This document shows, piece by piece, positions 19,599 through 28,737 of a stretch of DNA of 58,612 nt. Made by a program: the position numbers and the translations under genes. Source of the stretch: Pseudomonas syringae pv. cilantro. GTDB lineage: Bacteria; Pseudomonadota; Gammaproteobacteria; Pseudomonadales; Pseudomonadaceae. The DNA lies in the NCBI RefSeq assembly GCF_001293775.1, contig NZ_LGLN01000077.1, forward strand, positions 6,127 to 64,738, in the 5' to 3' direction. The first letter of the stretch is position 1, and every line of letters begins with the position of its first letter. A model generated the notes under the pieces. The model had not been told where the DNA came from and searched no databases. It saw only the letters and a list, made by a program, of their open reading frames with translations.

Positions 19599-20777
19599 TT
19601 GCGTATTGTTTTAGCAGTGTGTGCGAGTCTGTTCTGGTTTCAGGCTCAGGCGGCAGCGCCAGCCGTTGCCACCATCGACCGCAGCGTGTGGCCCGAGCGT
19701 CTGGAGACGCCTGCGTTGTTCGACGTCGCTTCGCGTGCCGAGATTCTCTCGTTTGCCCACGAGCTTTACCTCAGCGAAAAACTCGACGAAGAAGGTTTGA
19801 AGCAGCGCCTGGGCCTGCGATTCGTCAACGTGTCTTCGCTGAATGTGGTCCGTCATCGCCTGTGGCTGCGCTTGCTGGAAAACTATCAGGCGGCACAGAA
19901 GAGCTGTGCAGAGGATGCCAACTTTTGTGTGCTGGTCGAAGACATGGATCAGCTGCGTCAGCGTGCCGAGGAATATCAGGTGGCGAACGACTCGTTCTAT
20001 GCCGCCTGGGCCGCGCCGGGGGCGACGTTTCATCAGCGCTACCTGAACGAGCTGCTGTTCATGGCGGCGCTGTTCCCGCAGACCAGCAGCGAGATCGAGC
20101 GTTACAACTCCGATGAAATGAGCGGCGATGAAATGCCTGATCGCACGTTCATGCTCAATTTCGAAAGCGGTCCGAGCCCGGCGGACGGCGGGACCGACTG
20201 GCTGGCCGATTTCATGCGTCAGCAGAAGATGAACGCCACGTTCTTTGTATTGGGCAAGGGTCTGCAAGAGCGTCTGGACGCGACGTCGGCGGTCAGCCTG
20301 CAATCGCTCTATCGCCAGCAGTGCGTGGGTATTCAGGGTTGGGAATACCGTTCGCACAGTCAGTGGCTGGACTGGCAGGATTCGGTGCAACGCAGTGCCA
20401 CCCTGGTGCAGCACGTTCTGCCGGATAACTTCGTGCCATTGTTTCGCCCGCCCTACGGCCACCGACGAGCCGACAGTGGCGACTTCTTCCGCGCCCAGCA
20501 CTTGCGCGTGTCGTTGTGGAATATCGACGCTCAGGATGGCAGCGGCCGGCTCACGGCCGAGCAAGTCGGTGACCGGGTACTGACGCTGATGCTGCTGTGG
20601 CGCAAAGGGACGGTGGTGTTCCATGACGTGGCCAACAAGGCGCAGTCTGCACTGCCGTTGCTGCTGGCCAATACCGCGCAAAGCGAGTTGGTCTGGGATG
20701 ACTGCCGGAATATCTCTGAAGCGCCCGTGGAACAAGGGCTGGGGAGCAGCGAAGAGGCTGCGCCTGACGGGGAATGA
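19599..20777 (+). CDS. Exported polysaccharide deacetylase-fold protein with incomplete metal site
   Basis: 392 aa starting at a TTG (19599) that gives a clear signal peptide (MRIVLAVCASLFWFQAQAAA). The C-terminal half is a NodB/CE4 domain: NFESGP (187-192) at the TFDDGP position, ATFFVLG, SHS (252-254) at the HxxxH position, RPPYG (283-287) and FHD (342-343). The catalytic Asp has become Glu, the metal-binding Asp is Ser, and the second metal His appears to be Leu. The fold is clear, but zinc-dependent deacetylation is doubtful. Residues 40-170 are helical and unassigned. It may bind rather than cleave a glycan. Confidence 0.8.
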   Translation: MRIVLAVCASLFWFQAQAAAPAVATIDRSVWPERLETPALFDVASRAEILSFAHELYLSEKLDEEGLKQRLGLRFVNVSSLNVVRHRLWLRLLENYQAAQKSCAEDANFCVLVEDMDQLRQRAEEYQVANDSFYAAWAAPGATFHQRYLNELLFMAALFPQTSSEIERYNSDEMSGDEMPDRTFMLNFESGPSPADGGTDWLADFMRQQKMNATFFVLGKGLQERLDATSAVSLQSLYRQQCVGIQGWEYRSHSQWLDWQDSVQRSATLVQHVLPDNFVPLFRPPYGHRRADSGDFFRAQHLRVSLWNIDAQDGSGRLTAEQVGDRVLTLMLLWRKGTVVFHDVANKAQSALPLLLANTAQSELVWDDCRNISEAPVEQGLGSSEEAAPDGE

Positions 20778-20920
20778 AGGCTGATTCGGCGCGGGCGGAC
20801 TTCCGACTTTAAACGTGCCGGGTACGTCCGCCAAGTCCTATTCGTCATCCTGTGAAATAAACTTCAAAAAAGTGTCAAAGAGCTTTTTTCTGTCATCCCT
20901 TTTGCTGTATTACGAGTACA

Positions 20921-21015
20921 GACCGCCGAAACCTGCAACACAGGTGGCGTCTTCCAAGACCCACCTTGAGCGACATTTCTACCCTGCCTCAAGGGAAGAA
21001 TCCGGCGGCCTTTTT
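20921..21015 (+). ncRNA. Candidate structured RNA upstream of phoH-family gene
   Basis: Pairings that nest: CCGCCG (20923-20928) with CGGCGG (21003-21008); ACCTG (20931-20935) with CAGGT (20941-20945); TCTTCC (20950-20955) with GGAAGA (20994-20999), enclosing CTTGAG with CTCAAG. The closing GC stem is followed by TTTTT (21011-21015), an intrinsic-terminator-like end. A further hairpin GTGGCGCAG/CTGCGTCAC (21016-21046) precedes the phoH ribosome site. It could be a small RNA or a leader regulating the next gene. I do not recognise the family. Confidence 0.35.
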
Positions 21016-21071
21016 GTGGCGCAGTACTGTCGTGGTTCTGCGTCACCTGGCTTCTAAAAAGGTGAGCGAGT

Positions 21072-22466
21072 ATGGATGATCACGGACGCAGCCCTTCCAC
21101 TAACCAGCCAATCCTTTACGTGCTCGATACCAACGTATTGATCCATGATCCAAACGCTTTGTTGAATTTCGAAGAACATCACGTCGCCATCCCCATGACG
21201 GTTCTGGAGGAACTGGACAAACTCAAGGCCGGTAAACACTCGGTGGCCGCCGAATGCCGTCAGGCCATTCGCCTGATCGACAAGACCCTCGGAGAAGCTA
21301 ACCCGGAAGAAGTCGAAAAGGGTGTGCCCATTGATCGCGGCACCGGCGTGTTCAAGGGGTTTCTGTCCATTCTGATGAGCAAGCGTGAGGAACCCAACAG
21401 CCTGTTGCCCGAGCACCTCAACGACAACATCATCATCAACCAATTGATCGACCTGCACGCGCGCAACAAGGACTTGAGCGTCGTGCTGGTGACCAAAGAC
21501 ATCAACATGCGCCTCAAGGCGCGTGCCTGCGGCATTGCTGCCGAGGATTACAGCACTGACCAGTTGGTGGACGACGTTTCACTGCTGTCGCGTGGCTATC
21601 ACGACATGACCGGCTCGTTCTGGGACCGCGTCAACAAGGTCGATACCCGTCAGGAGCGTGGTCGTACCTGGCACCGGGTACAACTCAATGAAATGCTCCC
21701 GGCCGTTCATATCAACGAGTTCATTGTCGACGAACAGGGTTTCGTGGGCTGGATCAAGGGCGTCAAGAACGACGAGTTGCTGATTCTCGACATGCATCAG
21801 GAGCCATTGCTGCACCAGGAAGCCTGGGGCCTGAAGCCGCGTGACATCTATCAGGGGCTGGCGCTGTTTGCGTTGCTCGACCCGGACATCCATCTGGTCA
21901 ACCTGTCGGGTGCTGCCGGTTCGGGTAAAACCATCCTTGCCCTGGCGGCGGCCATTGAGCAGACCATGGTCACCAAGCGCTATCGCCGCATCATCGCGAC
22001 CCGCAGCGTTCAGGGGCTGGATCAGGAAATCGGCTTCCTGCCCGGCACCGAGGCAGAAAAGATGGAGCCCTGGCTCGGCGCGATCACCGATAACCTCGAA
22101 GCCTTGCACATGGATGACGAAAACACCCATGGCAGCGTCGATTACATCCTCAGCAAAGTGCCCTTGCAGTTCAAATCGCTTAATTACATTCGAGGTCGCA
22201 GCTTCCAGCAAAGCCTGATTCTGATCGATGAATGCCAGAACCTGACCCCGCACCAGATGAAAACTATCATCACCCGTGCCGGTGCGGGTTCAAAAGTGGT
22301 CTGCCTGGGCAACCTGGCGCAGATCGACACCCCTTACCTGTCAGCCACCAGTTCTGGCCTGACTTACCTGACGGAGCGCTTCAAAGACTTCCCGAACGGC
22401 GTGCATATCACCTTGCAGGGTGTACCACGCTCGATACTGGCCGAATACGCGGAGAGTCATTTGTAG
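21072..22466 (+). CDS. PIN domain / PhoH-like ATPase
   Basis: 464 aa. The N-terminal PIN nuclease domain (residues about 13-150) starts with YVLDTNVLIHDP, whose Asp residues are typical metal ligands. The C-terminal PhoH ATPase (about 260-460) has Walker A GAAGSGKT and Walker B LILIDECQN. Proteins with this order act as RNA helicase/ribonucleases (PhoH2 or YlaK type). The start at 21072 follows GGTGAG. The upstream 290-bp region contains the structured RNA candidate. Confidence 0.9.
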   Translation: MDDHGRSPSTNQPILYVLDTNVLIHDPNALLNFEEHHVAIPMTVLEELDKLKAGKHSVAAECRQAIRLIDKTLGEANPEEVEKGVPIDRGTGVFKGFLSILMSKREEPNSLLPEHLNDNIIINQLIDLHARNKDLSVVLVTKDINMRLKARACGIAAEDYSTDQLVDDVSLLSRGYHDMTGSFWDRVNKVDTRQERGRTWHRVQLNEMLPAVHINEFIVDEQGFVGWIKGVKNDELLILDMHQEPLLHQEAWGLKPRDIYQGLALFALLDPDIHLVNLSGAAGSGKTILALAAAIEQTMVTKRYRRIIATRSVQGLDQEIGFLPGTEAEKMEPWLGAITDNLEALHMDDENTHGSVDYILSKVPLQFKSLNYIRGRSFQQSLILIDECQNLTPHQMKTIITRAGAGSKVVCLGNLAQIDTPYLSATSSGLTYLTERFKDFPNGVHITLQGVPRSILAEYAESHL

Positions 22467-22562
22467 AGCGGCAGTTTTAAGCGGTAGCTGCAAGTGGGGG
22501 AACCCCGGTCTACGGGAGCCCCTCGCTTGCATGCGCCACGCTCATTGGCATACACAAACTCT

Positions 22563-22695
22563 GCTTCTGCCCGAAGGCCGCGAACTTATTCGCGAATAGG
22601 TCTGTACATTCACAAATACTTTATTGCCCGAGACATAGCCTTCGCGAACAAGCGAAGCGTCGCCCGGTTCGCTCCCACGCCCTTCGGGCAGAAGC
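22563..22695. repeat. REP doublet (REPIN-like) between phoH-family gene and moaC
   Basis: GCTTCTGCCCGAAGG (22563-22577) is repeated inverted as CCTTCGGGCAGAAGC (22681-22695). Between them lie REP-type motifs CGCGAACTTATTCGCGAATAG and TTCGCGAACAAGCGAAGCG..TTCGCTCCCACG. The pair can fold as a long hairpin of 133 nt. This accounts for most of the 336-bp gap 22467-22802; the rest holds AGCTTGTAGCTTGTA-type short repeats and the moaC ribosome site. Confidence 0.65.
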
Positions 22696-22802
22696 CAGGT
22701 TTCTGCGCACTTCAAACCTATGTATAACGCCGGGCAGTTGCAGCTTGTAGCTTGTAACCGCCACTCCCTCTACACTTCTTGCTTCTGCCAAGGAGTAACG
22801 TT

Positions 22803-23288
22803 GTGCTCACTCATCTCGATTCCCAGGGTCGCGCCAATATGGTCGACGTCACCGATAAAGCCGTGACGTCCCGTGAGGCTGTGGCTGAGGCGTTGGTGCG
22901 CATGTTGCCCGCCACGCTGCAAATGATCGTCAGCGGTGGTCATCCCAAGGGCGATGTATTTGCGGTGGCGCGTATCGCCGGCATTCAGGCTGCCAAGAAA
23001 ACCAGCGATCTGATTCCGCTGTGCCATCCGCTGATGCTGACCAGCATCAAAGTCCACCTCGCCGCCGAAGGCGATGATGCGGTGCGCATTACCGCGAGCT
23101 GCAAGCTGGCCGGGCAAACCGGTGTGGAGATGGAAGCGCTGACCGCCGCGAGTATTGCGGCACTGACTATTTACGACATGTGCAAGGCGGTGGATCGCGG
23201 TATGGTCATCGAGTCGGTTCGCCTGCTGGAAAAACTGGGCGGCAAGAGCGGCCATTTCATCGCCGACCCGGCGCAGGCAGCGCCATGA
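22803..23288 (+). CDS. moaC: Cyclic pyranopterin monophosphate synthase MoaC
   Basis: 161 aa. It converts the cyclised GTP intermediate into cPMP in molybdopterin synthesis. Typical sequence: [21 protein letters not shown] near the N-terminus, IPLCHPL, and the C-terminal [23 protein letters not shown]. The GTG at 22803 is chosen because AAGGAG lies 8 bp upstream. Its stop overlaps the moaD start (ATGA), showing translational coupling. moaA is not in the window. Confidence 0.96.
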   Translation: MLTHLDSQGRANMVDVTDKAVTSREAVAEALVRMLPATLQMIVSGGHPKGDVFAVARIAGIQAAKKTSDLIPLCHPLMLTSIKVHLAAEGDDAVRITASCKLAGQTGVEMEALTAASIAALTIYDMCKAVDRGMVIESVRLLEKLGGKSGHFIADPAQAAP

Positions 23289-23530
23289 AGATTCAGGTGC
23301 AGTACTTTGCCCGTTATCGCGAAACGTTGGGTCTGGACAGCGAGTCTGTCGAAGGTGAATTCGCTATGTTGGATGCGCTGCGTCAGCATCTCTTGCAACG
23401 CGGCGGGGGCTGGCAGGTCCTGGCTGAGCAAAACCTGATGTGCGCACGCAATCAGGAACTGTGCAAGCTGACCGAGCTGTTGTCTGACGGCGATGAAGTC
23501 GCGTTTTTTCCGCCCGTGACCGGAGGCTGA
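23285..23530 (+). CDS. moaD: Molybdopterin synthase sulfur carrier MoaD
   Basis: 81-aa ubiquitin-fold sulfur carrier. It begins [16 protein letters not shown] and ends FFPPVTGG, whose terminal Gly-Gly is thiocarboxylated to deliver sulfur to cPMP. It overlaps moaC by 4 bp and lies 2 bp before moaE. Confidence 0.96.
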   Translation: MKIQVQYFARYRETLGLDSESVEGEFAMLDALRQHLLQRGGGWQVLAEQNLMCARNQELCKLTELLSDGDEVAFFPPVTGG

Positions 23531-23532
23531 TC

Positions 23533-23979
23533 ATGGCTATTCGCGTGCAGGCGGCAGCCTTCGATCCCGGCACTGAAGTCAACGCGCTGCATGCTGCCAA
23601 TCTGGGCATTGGCGCAGTGGTCAGTTTTGTCGGCTACGTGCGTGACTTCAACGAAGGTCGCGAGGTGTCCGGCATGTTTCTCGAGCATTATCCGGGCATG
23701 ACCGAAAAGGCCTTGGCAAAGATCGTCGAAGAGGCCGGGCAGCGCTGGCCGTTACTGAAGGTCGACGTCATTCATCGGACAGGCGCGCTGGAGCCGGGTG
23801 AGCCCATCGTGTTTGTCGGCGTTGCCAGCGCGCACCGGCAGGCCGCATTCGAAGCCTGTGACTTTGTCATGGACTACCTCAAGACCCGTGCGCCGTTCTG
23901 GAAGAAAGAAAACACCCCGCAAGGCCCGCAATGGGTTGAAGGTCGCGCAAGCGACCAAGCGGCAGCGGGGCGCTGGTAG
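23533..23979 (+). CDS. moaE: Molybdopterin synthase catalytic subunit MoaE
   Basis: 148 aa. It pairs with MoaD to insert two sulfurs into cPMP and make molybdopterin. Family motifs present: FVGYVRD, FLEHYPGMTEKA, VIHRTGALEPGE, ASAHR, and the catalytic Lys region APFWKKE. Last gene of moaCDE; about 215 bp follow before the next gene, with a CCGGC/GCCGG hairpin at 24063-24078 but no T run. Confidence 0.96.
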   Translation: MAIRVQAAAFDPGTEVNALHAANLGIGAVVSFVGYVRDFNEGREVSGMFLEHYPGMTEKALAKIVEEAGQRWPLLKVDVIHRTGALEPGEPIVFVGVASAHRQAAFEACDFVMDYLKTRAPFWKKENTPQGPQWVEGRASDQAAAGRW

Positions 23980-24193
23980 TCGAACCTGCCAGTTGCCTGA
24001 ACGTGTGACCTTGCGCTCATCCGCTCTTCTAACTGTATCTAATTAGTACAGTCGGATGGCTTCCGGCTATTATGCCGGCCACGGAAAGACGTCTGGCGCT
24101 GGCTTTGGCCCACTCTATTCAATAATTGTCCAAACGTGATTGCCCTTGCGGCTGCCACGTTGCGGGCAGGTTTTTTATCGCTCGGAGCAGAAT

Positions 24194-24877
24194 GTGAAAA
24201 AACTTCAGCAGTTTTTGGTTTCAGGGATGACGACAGCGGCGTTAGTGCTGGTGGCTGGTTGTGCAACGGAAAGCTCGCGGGCGCTGCCTGTGACAAAGGT
24301 TGAAAGTGCCGGTGTTGCCTATGCCGGCAAGCGTTACCCGGTTGCCGTGGGCAAATTCGATAACCGCTCCAGTTATATGCGCGGGATCTTTTCCGACGGT
24401 GTCGATCGGCTCGGCGGTCAGGCCAAGACCATCCTGATCACTCACATGCAACAGACCAACCGGTTCAATGTGCTGGATCGCGACAACATGGAGGAGATCA
24501 AGCAAGAAGCCACGATCAAATCCACTGCTCAGCGTTTGAAAGGCGCGGACTATGTGGTGACTGGCGATGTGACCGAGTTTGGTCGCAAGGAAGTCGGCGA
24601 TCAGCAACTGTTCGGTCTGCTGGGCCGCGGCAAATCGCAGATTGCTTATGCGAAAGTCGCACTGAACATCGTCAATATCAGCACTTCGGAAGTGGTGTAT
24701 TCGACGCAGGGTGCGGGCGAATACGAGCTGTCCAACCGTGAAGTCATCGGCTTTGGCGGCACTGCCAGCTACGACTCGACACTTAACGGCAAGGTACTCG
24801 ACCTGGCCATGCGCGAAGCCGTCAACAACATGGTGCGTGCGCTCGACAGCGGTGCCTGGAAACCGACGGCCAACTGA
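24194..24877 (+). CDS. CsgG/HfaB-like outer-membrane lipoprotein
   Basis: 227 aa, beginning at a GTG (24194) after GGAG. The lipobox LVAGC puts the lipidated Cys at about residue 23. The body resembles the CsgG family: PVAVGKFDNRS, LITHMQQTNRFNVLDRDNMEEIKQE, ADYVVTGDVTEF. CsgG proper is the curli secretion channel, but no csgA/B/E/F are here. The next two genes encode DUF4810 and DUF799 lipoproteins, a trio found together in many proteobacteria and thought to form an envelope complex of unknown role. Confidence 0.88.
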   Translation: MKKLQQFLVSGMTTAALVLVAGCATESSRALPVTKVESAGVAYAGKRYPVAVGKFDNRSSYMRGIFSDGVDRLGGQAKTILITHMQQTNRFNVLDRDNMEEIKQEATIKSTAQRLKGADYVVTGDVTEFGRKEVGDQQLFGLLGRGKSQIAYAKVALNIVNISTSEVVYSTQGAGEYELSNREVIGFGGTASYDSTLNGKVLDLAMREAVNNMVRALDSGAWKPTAN

Positions 24878-24895
24878 TCTTTCAAAAGGGAATTT

Positions 24896-25282
24896 GTGGT
24901 GTTCATGAACAGCAGTAATGTTTCATTGCGCAGTGTCGCCCTGTTTTTAGTCGCAGGTGCCTTCGTGACAGGTTGTGCCGAACAACCGAAAACCTTGTAC
25001 CAGTGGGGCAGTTACCAGCCTGAGGTGTACGAGTATTTCAAAGGCGAGGGCGAGTCCAAGGAGGCGCAGGTCGAAAAGCTCGAAGAAGACCTGCAGAAGA
25101 TCCGTGCCGCCAACGCAACGCCACCACCGGGCTATCACGCCCAGTTGGGCATGTTGTACGGCAGCCTGGGCAAGGATGACCAGATGGTGCAAGAGTTGCG
25201 CACGGAAAAGACACTGTTTCCCGAGTCGGCCACGTACATGGACTTCTTGCTCAAGAACGCCCATGCAGGAGTCGCCAAATGA
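24896..25282 (+). CDS. DUF4810 family lipoprotein
   Basis: 128 aa with lipobox VTGC (Cys at residue 27). The mature part starts with an aromatic motif TLYQWGSYQPEVYEYF and continues with a helical TPR-like segment (PPPGYHAQLGMLYGSLG). Possible starts are GTG 24896, GTG 24899 and ATG 24905; the AAGGGA site (24885-24890) fits the first two best. Overlaps the next gene by 4 bp. Function unknown. Confidence 0.88.
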   Translation: MVFMNSSNVSLRSVALFLVAGAFVTGCAEQPKTLYQWGSYQPEVYEYFKGEGESKEAQVEKLEEDLQKIRAANATPPPGYHAQLGMLYGSLGKDDQMVQELRTEKTLFPESATYMDFLLKNAHAGVAK

Positions 25283-25938
25283 ACCTGGGTCATCTGAAAA
25301 TCGCGGTCAGCCTGTTTGCCGTTGCCCTGCTGTCGGGTTGCGTGACACCGCCGACGGTGGACTACTCGGCCTTCAAGGAAAGCAAACCGCGTTCGATTCT
25401 GGTGCTGCCGCCGGTCAACGAATCGCCTGACGTCAAGGCGACGTACAGCACCTTTTCGCAGGTCACCTATCCGCTGGCCGAGTCGGGCTACTACGTGCTG
25501 CCGGTGGCGCTGGTCGACGAGACGTTTCGCAATAACGGCCTGACCAACGCCAACGACATTCAGGCCACATCGCCCGCCAAGCTGCGCGAGATCTTCGGCG
25601 CCGATGCTGCGATGTACATCACGGTCAAGCAATACGGCACCAGTTACGTAGTCATCAGCAGCCAGACCGTCGTGACGGTCACCGCAAAGCTGGTTGATCT
25701 GCGTACCGGTACTGCGTTGTGGACCGGTACAGCGTCGGCTTCCAGTGAAGAGGGCGGCAACAATAGCGGTGGTGGTCTGGTGGGCATGCTGATTACCGCA
25801 GCGGTCAAGCAGATCATCAACAGTTCGACCGATGCCGGTCATCCCATTGCCGGGATCGCCAGCAACCGTCTGCTCTCTGCGGGGCGGCCTGCCGGCATGC
25901 TTTACGGTCCGCGCTCGCCGAAGTACGGCACTGACTGA
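25279..25938 (+). CDS. DUF799 / GNA1162-like lipoprotein
   Basis: 219 aa with lipobox LSGC (Cys at residue 21). The sequence (RSILVLPPVNESPDVKATYS, ADAAMYITVKQYG) matches DUF799, whose meningococcal member GNA1162 has a TolB-like fold and has been suggested to belong to a transport complex. Third gene of the lipoprotein trio, coupled by ATGA overlap, and followed by a strong bidirectional terminator. Confidence 0.9.
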   Translation: MNLGHLKIAVSLFAVALLSGCVTPPTVDYSAFKESKPRSILVLPPVNESPDVKATYSTFSQVTYPLAESGYYVLPVALVDETFRNNGLTNANDIQATSPAKLREIFGADAAMYITVKQYGTSYVVISSQTVVTVTAKLVDLRTGTALWTGTASASSEEGGNNSGGGLVGMLITAAVKQIINSSTDAGHPIAGIASNRLLSAGRPAGMLYGPRSPKYGTD

Positions 25939-25969
25939 CCGTCACGCTGCTGACGTCTGACACAGGCAC

Positions 25970-26005
25970 AAAAAAAGCGCAGCCTGCAAAGGCTGCGCTT
26001 TTTTG
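25970..26005. terminator. Bidirectional terminator between DUF799 gene and rhlB-type helicase
   Basis: AAAAAAGCGCAGCC - TGCAAA - GGCTGCGCTTTTTT: stem of about 14 pairs with A and T runs, serving both convergent genes. Confidence 0.92.
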
Positions 26006-26018
26006 TTTACCGAAGCTG

Positions 26019-27479
26019 TCAGCTGGTTTGCCGCACCACGGGCCTCAGCAAATGAGTCGGTGGTGTCTCGCAGCTGATCTTGCGGCCCAGCTTCTCTTCG
26101 ATGGCAGGCAACTGGTACGAGTCGTCTTCACCGGCAAAGCTGATCGAGACGCCGTCAGCCCCGGCACGGCCGGTACGCCCGATGCGGTGCACGTAATCGT
26201 CCGGCACTTCCGGCAGGGTGAAATTGATCACGTGGCTGATGCCGTCGATGTGAATTCCGCGACCGGCCACGTCGGTGGCGACCAGCACGCGAATCTTGCC
26301 TTCGCGAAAGCCTTCCAGCGTCTTGATGCGCTTATGCTGAGGCACATCGCCTGACAGCTGCGCCGCATTGACGCCATCGCGCACCAGGCGCTCTTCGATA
26401 CGGCGGACTTCGTCTTTGCGGTTGGCGAAGACCATGACCCGTTCCCAGCCGTTGTCGGTGACCAGGTTGTAGAGCAATTTGTACTTGTCGGCACCGGCCA
26501 CGGCATAGATATGCTGTTCGACGTTATCGCTGGCCACGTTCAGTGACTCGATTTCGACGATGGAGGGGTCGGTTGTCCATTGTTTGGCGAGGTTCATCAC
26601 GTCTTCGGTGAAGGTCGCGGAGAACAGCAACGTCTGGCGTTCGCCCTTGTGCGGGGTCTGGCGAATGATCTGCCGTACCTGTGGGATGAAGCCCATGTCG
26701 AGCATGCGGTCGGCTTCGTCGAGCACCATCACCTCGACCATGTCCAGATGCACTTCGCCGCGCTGATTGAAGTCCAGCAGGCGGCCTGGCGTGGCGACCA
26801 GAATGTCGCAGTGGCGCGCTTCAAGCTGCTTGAGCTGCTTGTCGAAGTCCATGCCGCCGACGAACGTCATGACGTTCAGGTCGGTGTACTTGGTCAGGTC
26901 GGCGGCGTCCTTGGCGATCTGCACCACCAGCTCACGGGTGGGCGCGATGATCAAGGCACGCGGTTCACCCATGTAGCGCTCGGCCGGTGGCGGTGTCTGG
27001 GTCAACTGCTCGATGATCGAGATCAGGAACGCCGCCGTCTTGCCAGTGCCTGTCTGTGCGCGGCCGATTGCATCCTTGCCCTTGAGGGTGAAACCCAGTA
27101 CACCCGCCTGAATGGGCGTGCAATACGGAAACCCCAGGTCCTGAATGGCATGCATCAGTTCGGGCGCCAGGTTGAAATCGTGAAAGCGGGTCTTGCCTTC
27201 CTGCGGCTCGACGACGAAATCTTCGAGTTTCCATTCCGGCGCAGGCGGCATGGTCACACGTTCCCGGCGCGGGCGTTCGGCCCTTGGCTTGTCGGTACGC
27301 GGCGTGCGTGTCCTGGCGGGTTCGTTGACAATGTCCAGAGCCTGAGCCTGGACAGCATGATCCTGTGAGTCGCCTTCGACAGGCGCGGGGGAGGCAGGGA
27401 GGGAGGCTGTCGGTATAGGCGCGCGTTGCTCTGCCTCGCTCTTACCGAACATCTTTTTTAGTGCTTTGAGCACGGTCAT
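26019..27479 (-). CDS. rhlB: DEAD-box RNA helicase, RhlB type
   Basis: 486 aa. The helicase core has all main motifs: [44 protein letters not shown] and [10 protein letters not shown]. About 100 residues of low-complexity Pro/Arg-rich sequence precede the core (e.g. [17 protein letters not shown]), a likely RNA-binding extension common in Pseudomonas RhlB. The expected role is duplex unwinding in mRNA decay, possibly with RNase E. RhlB versus a close paralogue such as RhlE cannot be fully settled from sequence alone. Confidence 0.85.
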   Translation of the reverse strand: MTVLKALKKMFGKSEAEQRAPIPTASLPASPAPVEGDSQDHAVQAQALDIVNEPARTRTPRTDKPRAERPRRERVTMPPAPEWKLEDFVVEPQEGKTRFHDFNLAPELMHAIQDLGFPYCTPIQAGVLGFTLKGKDAIGRAQTGTGKTAAFLISIIEQLTQTPPPAERYMGEPRALIIAPTRELVVQIAKDAADLTKYTDLNVMTFVGGMDFDKQLKQLEARHCDILVATPGRLLDFNQRGEVHLDMVEVMVLDEADRMLDMGFIPQVRQIIRQTPHKGERQTLLFSATFTEDVMNLAKQWTTDPSIVEIESLNVASDNVEQHIYAVAGADKYKLLYNLVTDNGWERVMVFANRKDEVRRIEERLVRDGVNAAQLSGDVPQHKRIKTLEGFREGKIRVLVATDVAGRGIHIDGISHVINFTLPEVPDDYVHRIGRTGRAGADGVSISFAGEDDSYQLPAIEEKLGRKISCETPPTHLLRPVVRQTS

Positions 27480-27594
27480 CTCGTCAATTGGTTAAGGAGT
27501 GTACGCCGGGCAGTGTAAAGCAAGAACCGTGCTCGGCGTAGTGCCATCCATGGCGAGCTACAGAAGAGGTCTGTTTCAGGGCTTTGCGGCGCTG

Positions 27595-28293
<699 letters not shown>

Positions 28294-28390
28294 TTAATAA
28301 GGTGCGCGGGTCGATTAAAAGTGAACGAAGATGTCGCAAGATTACAATTTTTTGTCTTGACCTGTCGTTAATTCGACATAGCTGGCGTAC

Positions 28391-28406
28391 TGGTACGGGC
28401 TTTGCT
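28391..28406 (+). promoter_or_regulatory. Sigma-54 (-24/-12) promoter for aapJQMP
   Basis: TGGTACG-GGCT-TTGCT matches the RpoN consensus TGGCACG-N4-TTGCW with exact GG-N10-GC spacing and one mismatch. It lies about 330 bp before the aapJ ATG. The 483-bp gap 28255-28737 otherwise holds TGTCG-TTAATT-CGACA (28363-28378) just upstream and GCGCA-N9-TGCGC (28289-28307) about 90 bp upstream, a possible enhancer-binding site. No small gene is supported there. Confidence 0.65.
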
Positions 28407-28737
28407 ACAGCAGGACTGGAGTCCAGGCGCGCTCATCGTTCGGTAACACTGCAAGACGCATACTTGTAGCGATCGAAAAGCGGCCCGGGAGTTCCTGCGT
28501 CAGGATTCGCGGCACGGTTCGACCCGTACTTCTCTGGTTCGGGAAATCATGAAGCTTCAGTCCACGGGGCCGATTCTGAATGAAGAAAAGCAGTGGCAGG
28601 TAGATCCTGTCAGCGACTCGATATTCAGGCTCGGTACCGCATGACCCAAAAATAAGCCAGCACGGGTCACAAGCGCCTCACAAAGGTGCGATGCGACTGA
28701 GGCTTCCACACAACAAAGAGCAAAATGGAGTTTTTGA

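Noticed and set aside
20866..20889. AAAAAAG...CTTTTTT hairpin after the deacetylase-fold gene as a terminator
   Set aside because: The stem is almost only A-T pairs and too weak to call; it may only be a low-complexity stretch.
22467..22802. Possible molybdenum-cofactor riboswitch before moaC
   Set aside because: The gap is filled by a REP doublet and short repeats, and no aptamer-like conserved core is visible.
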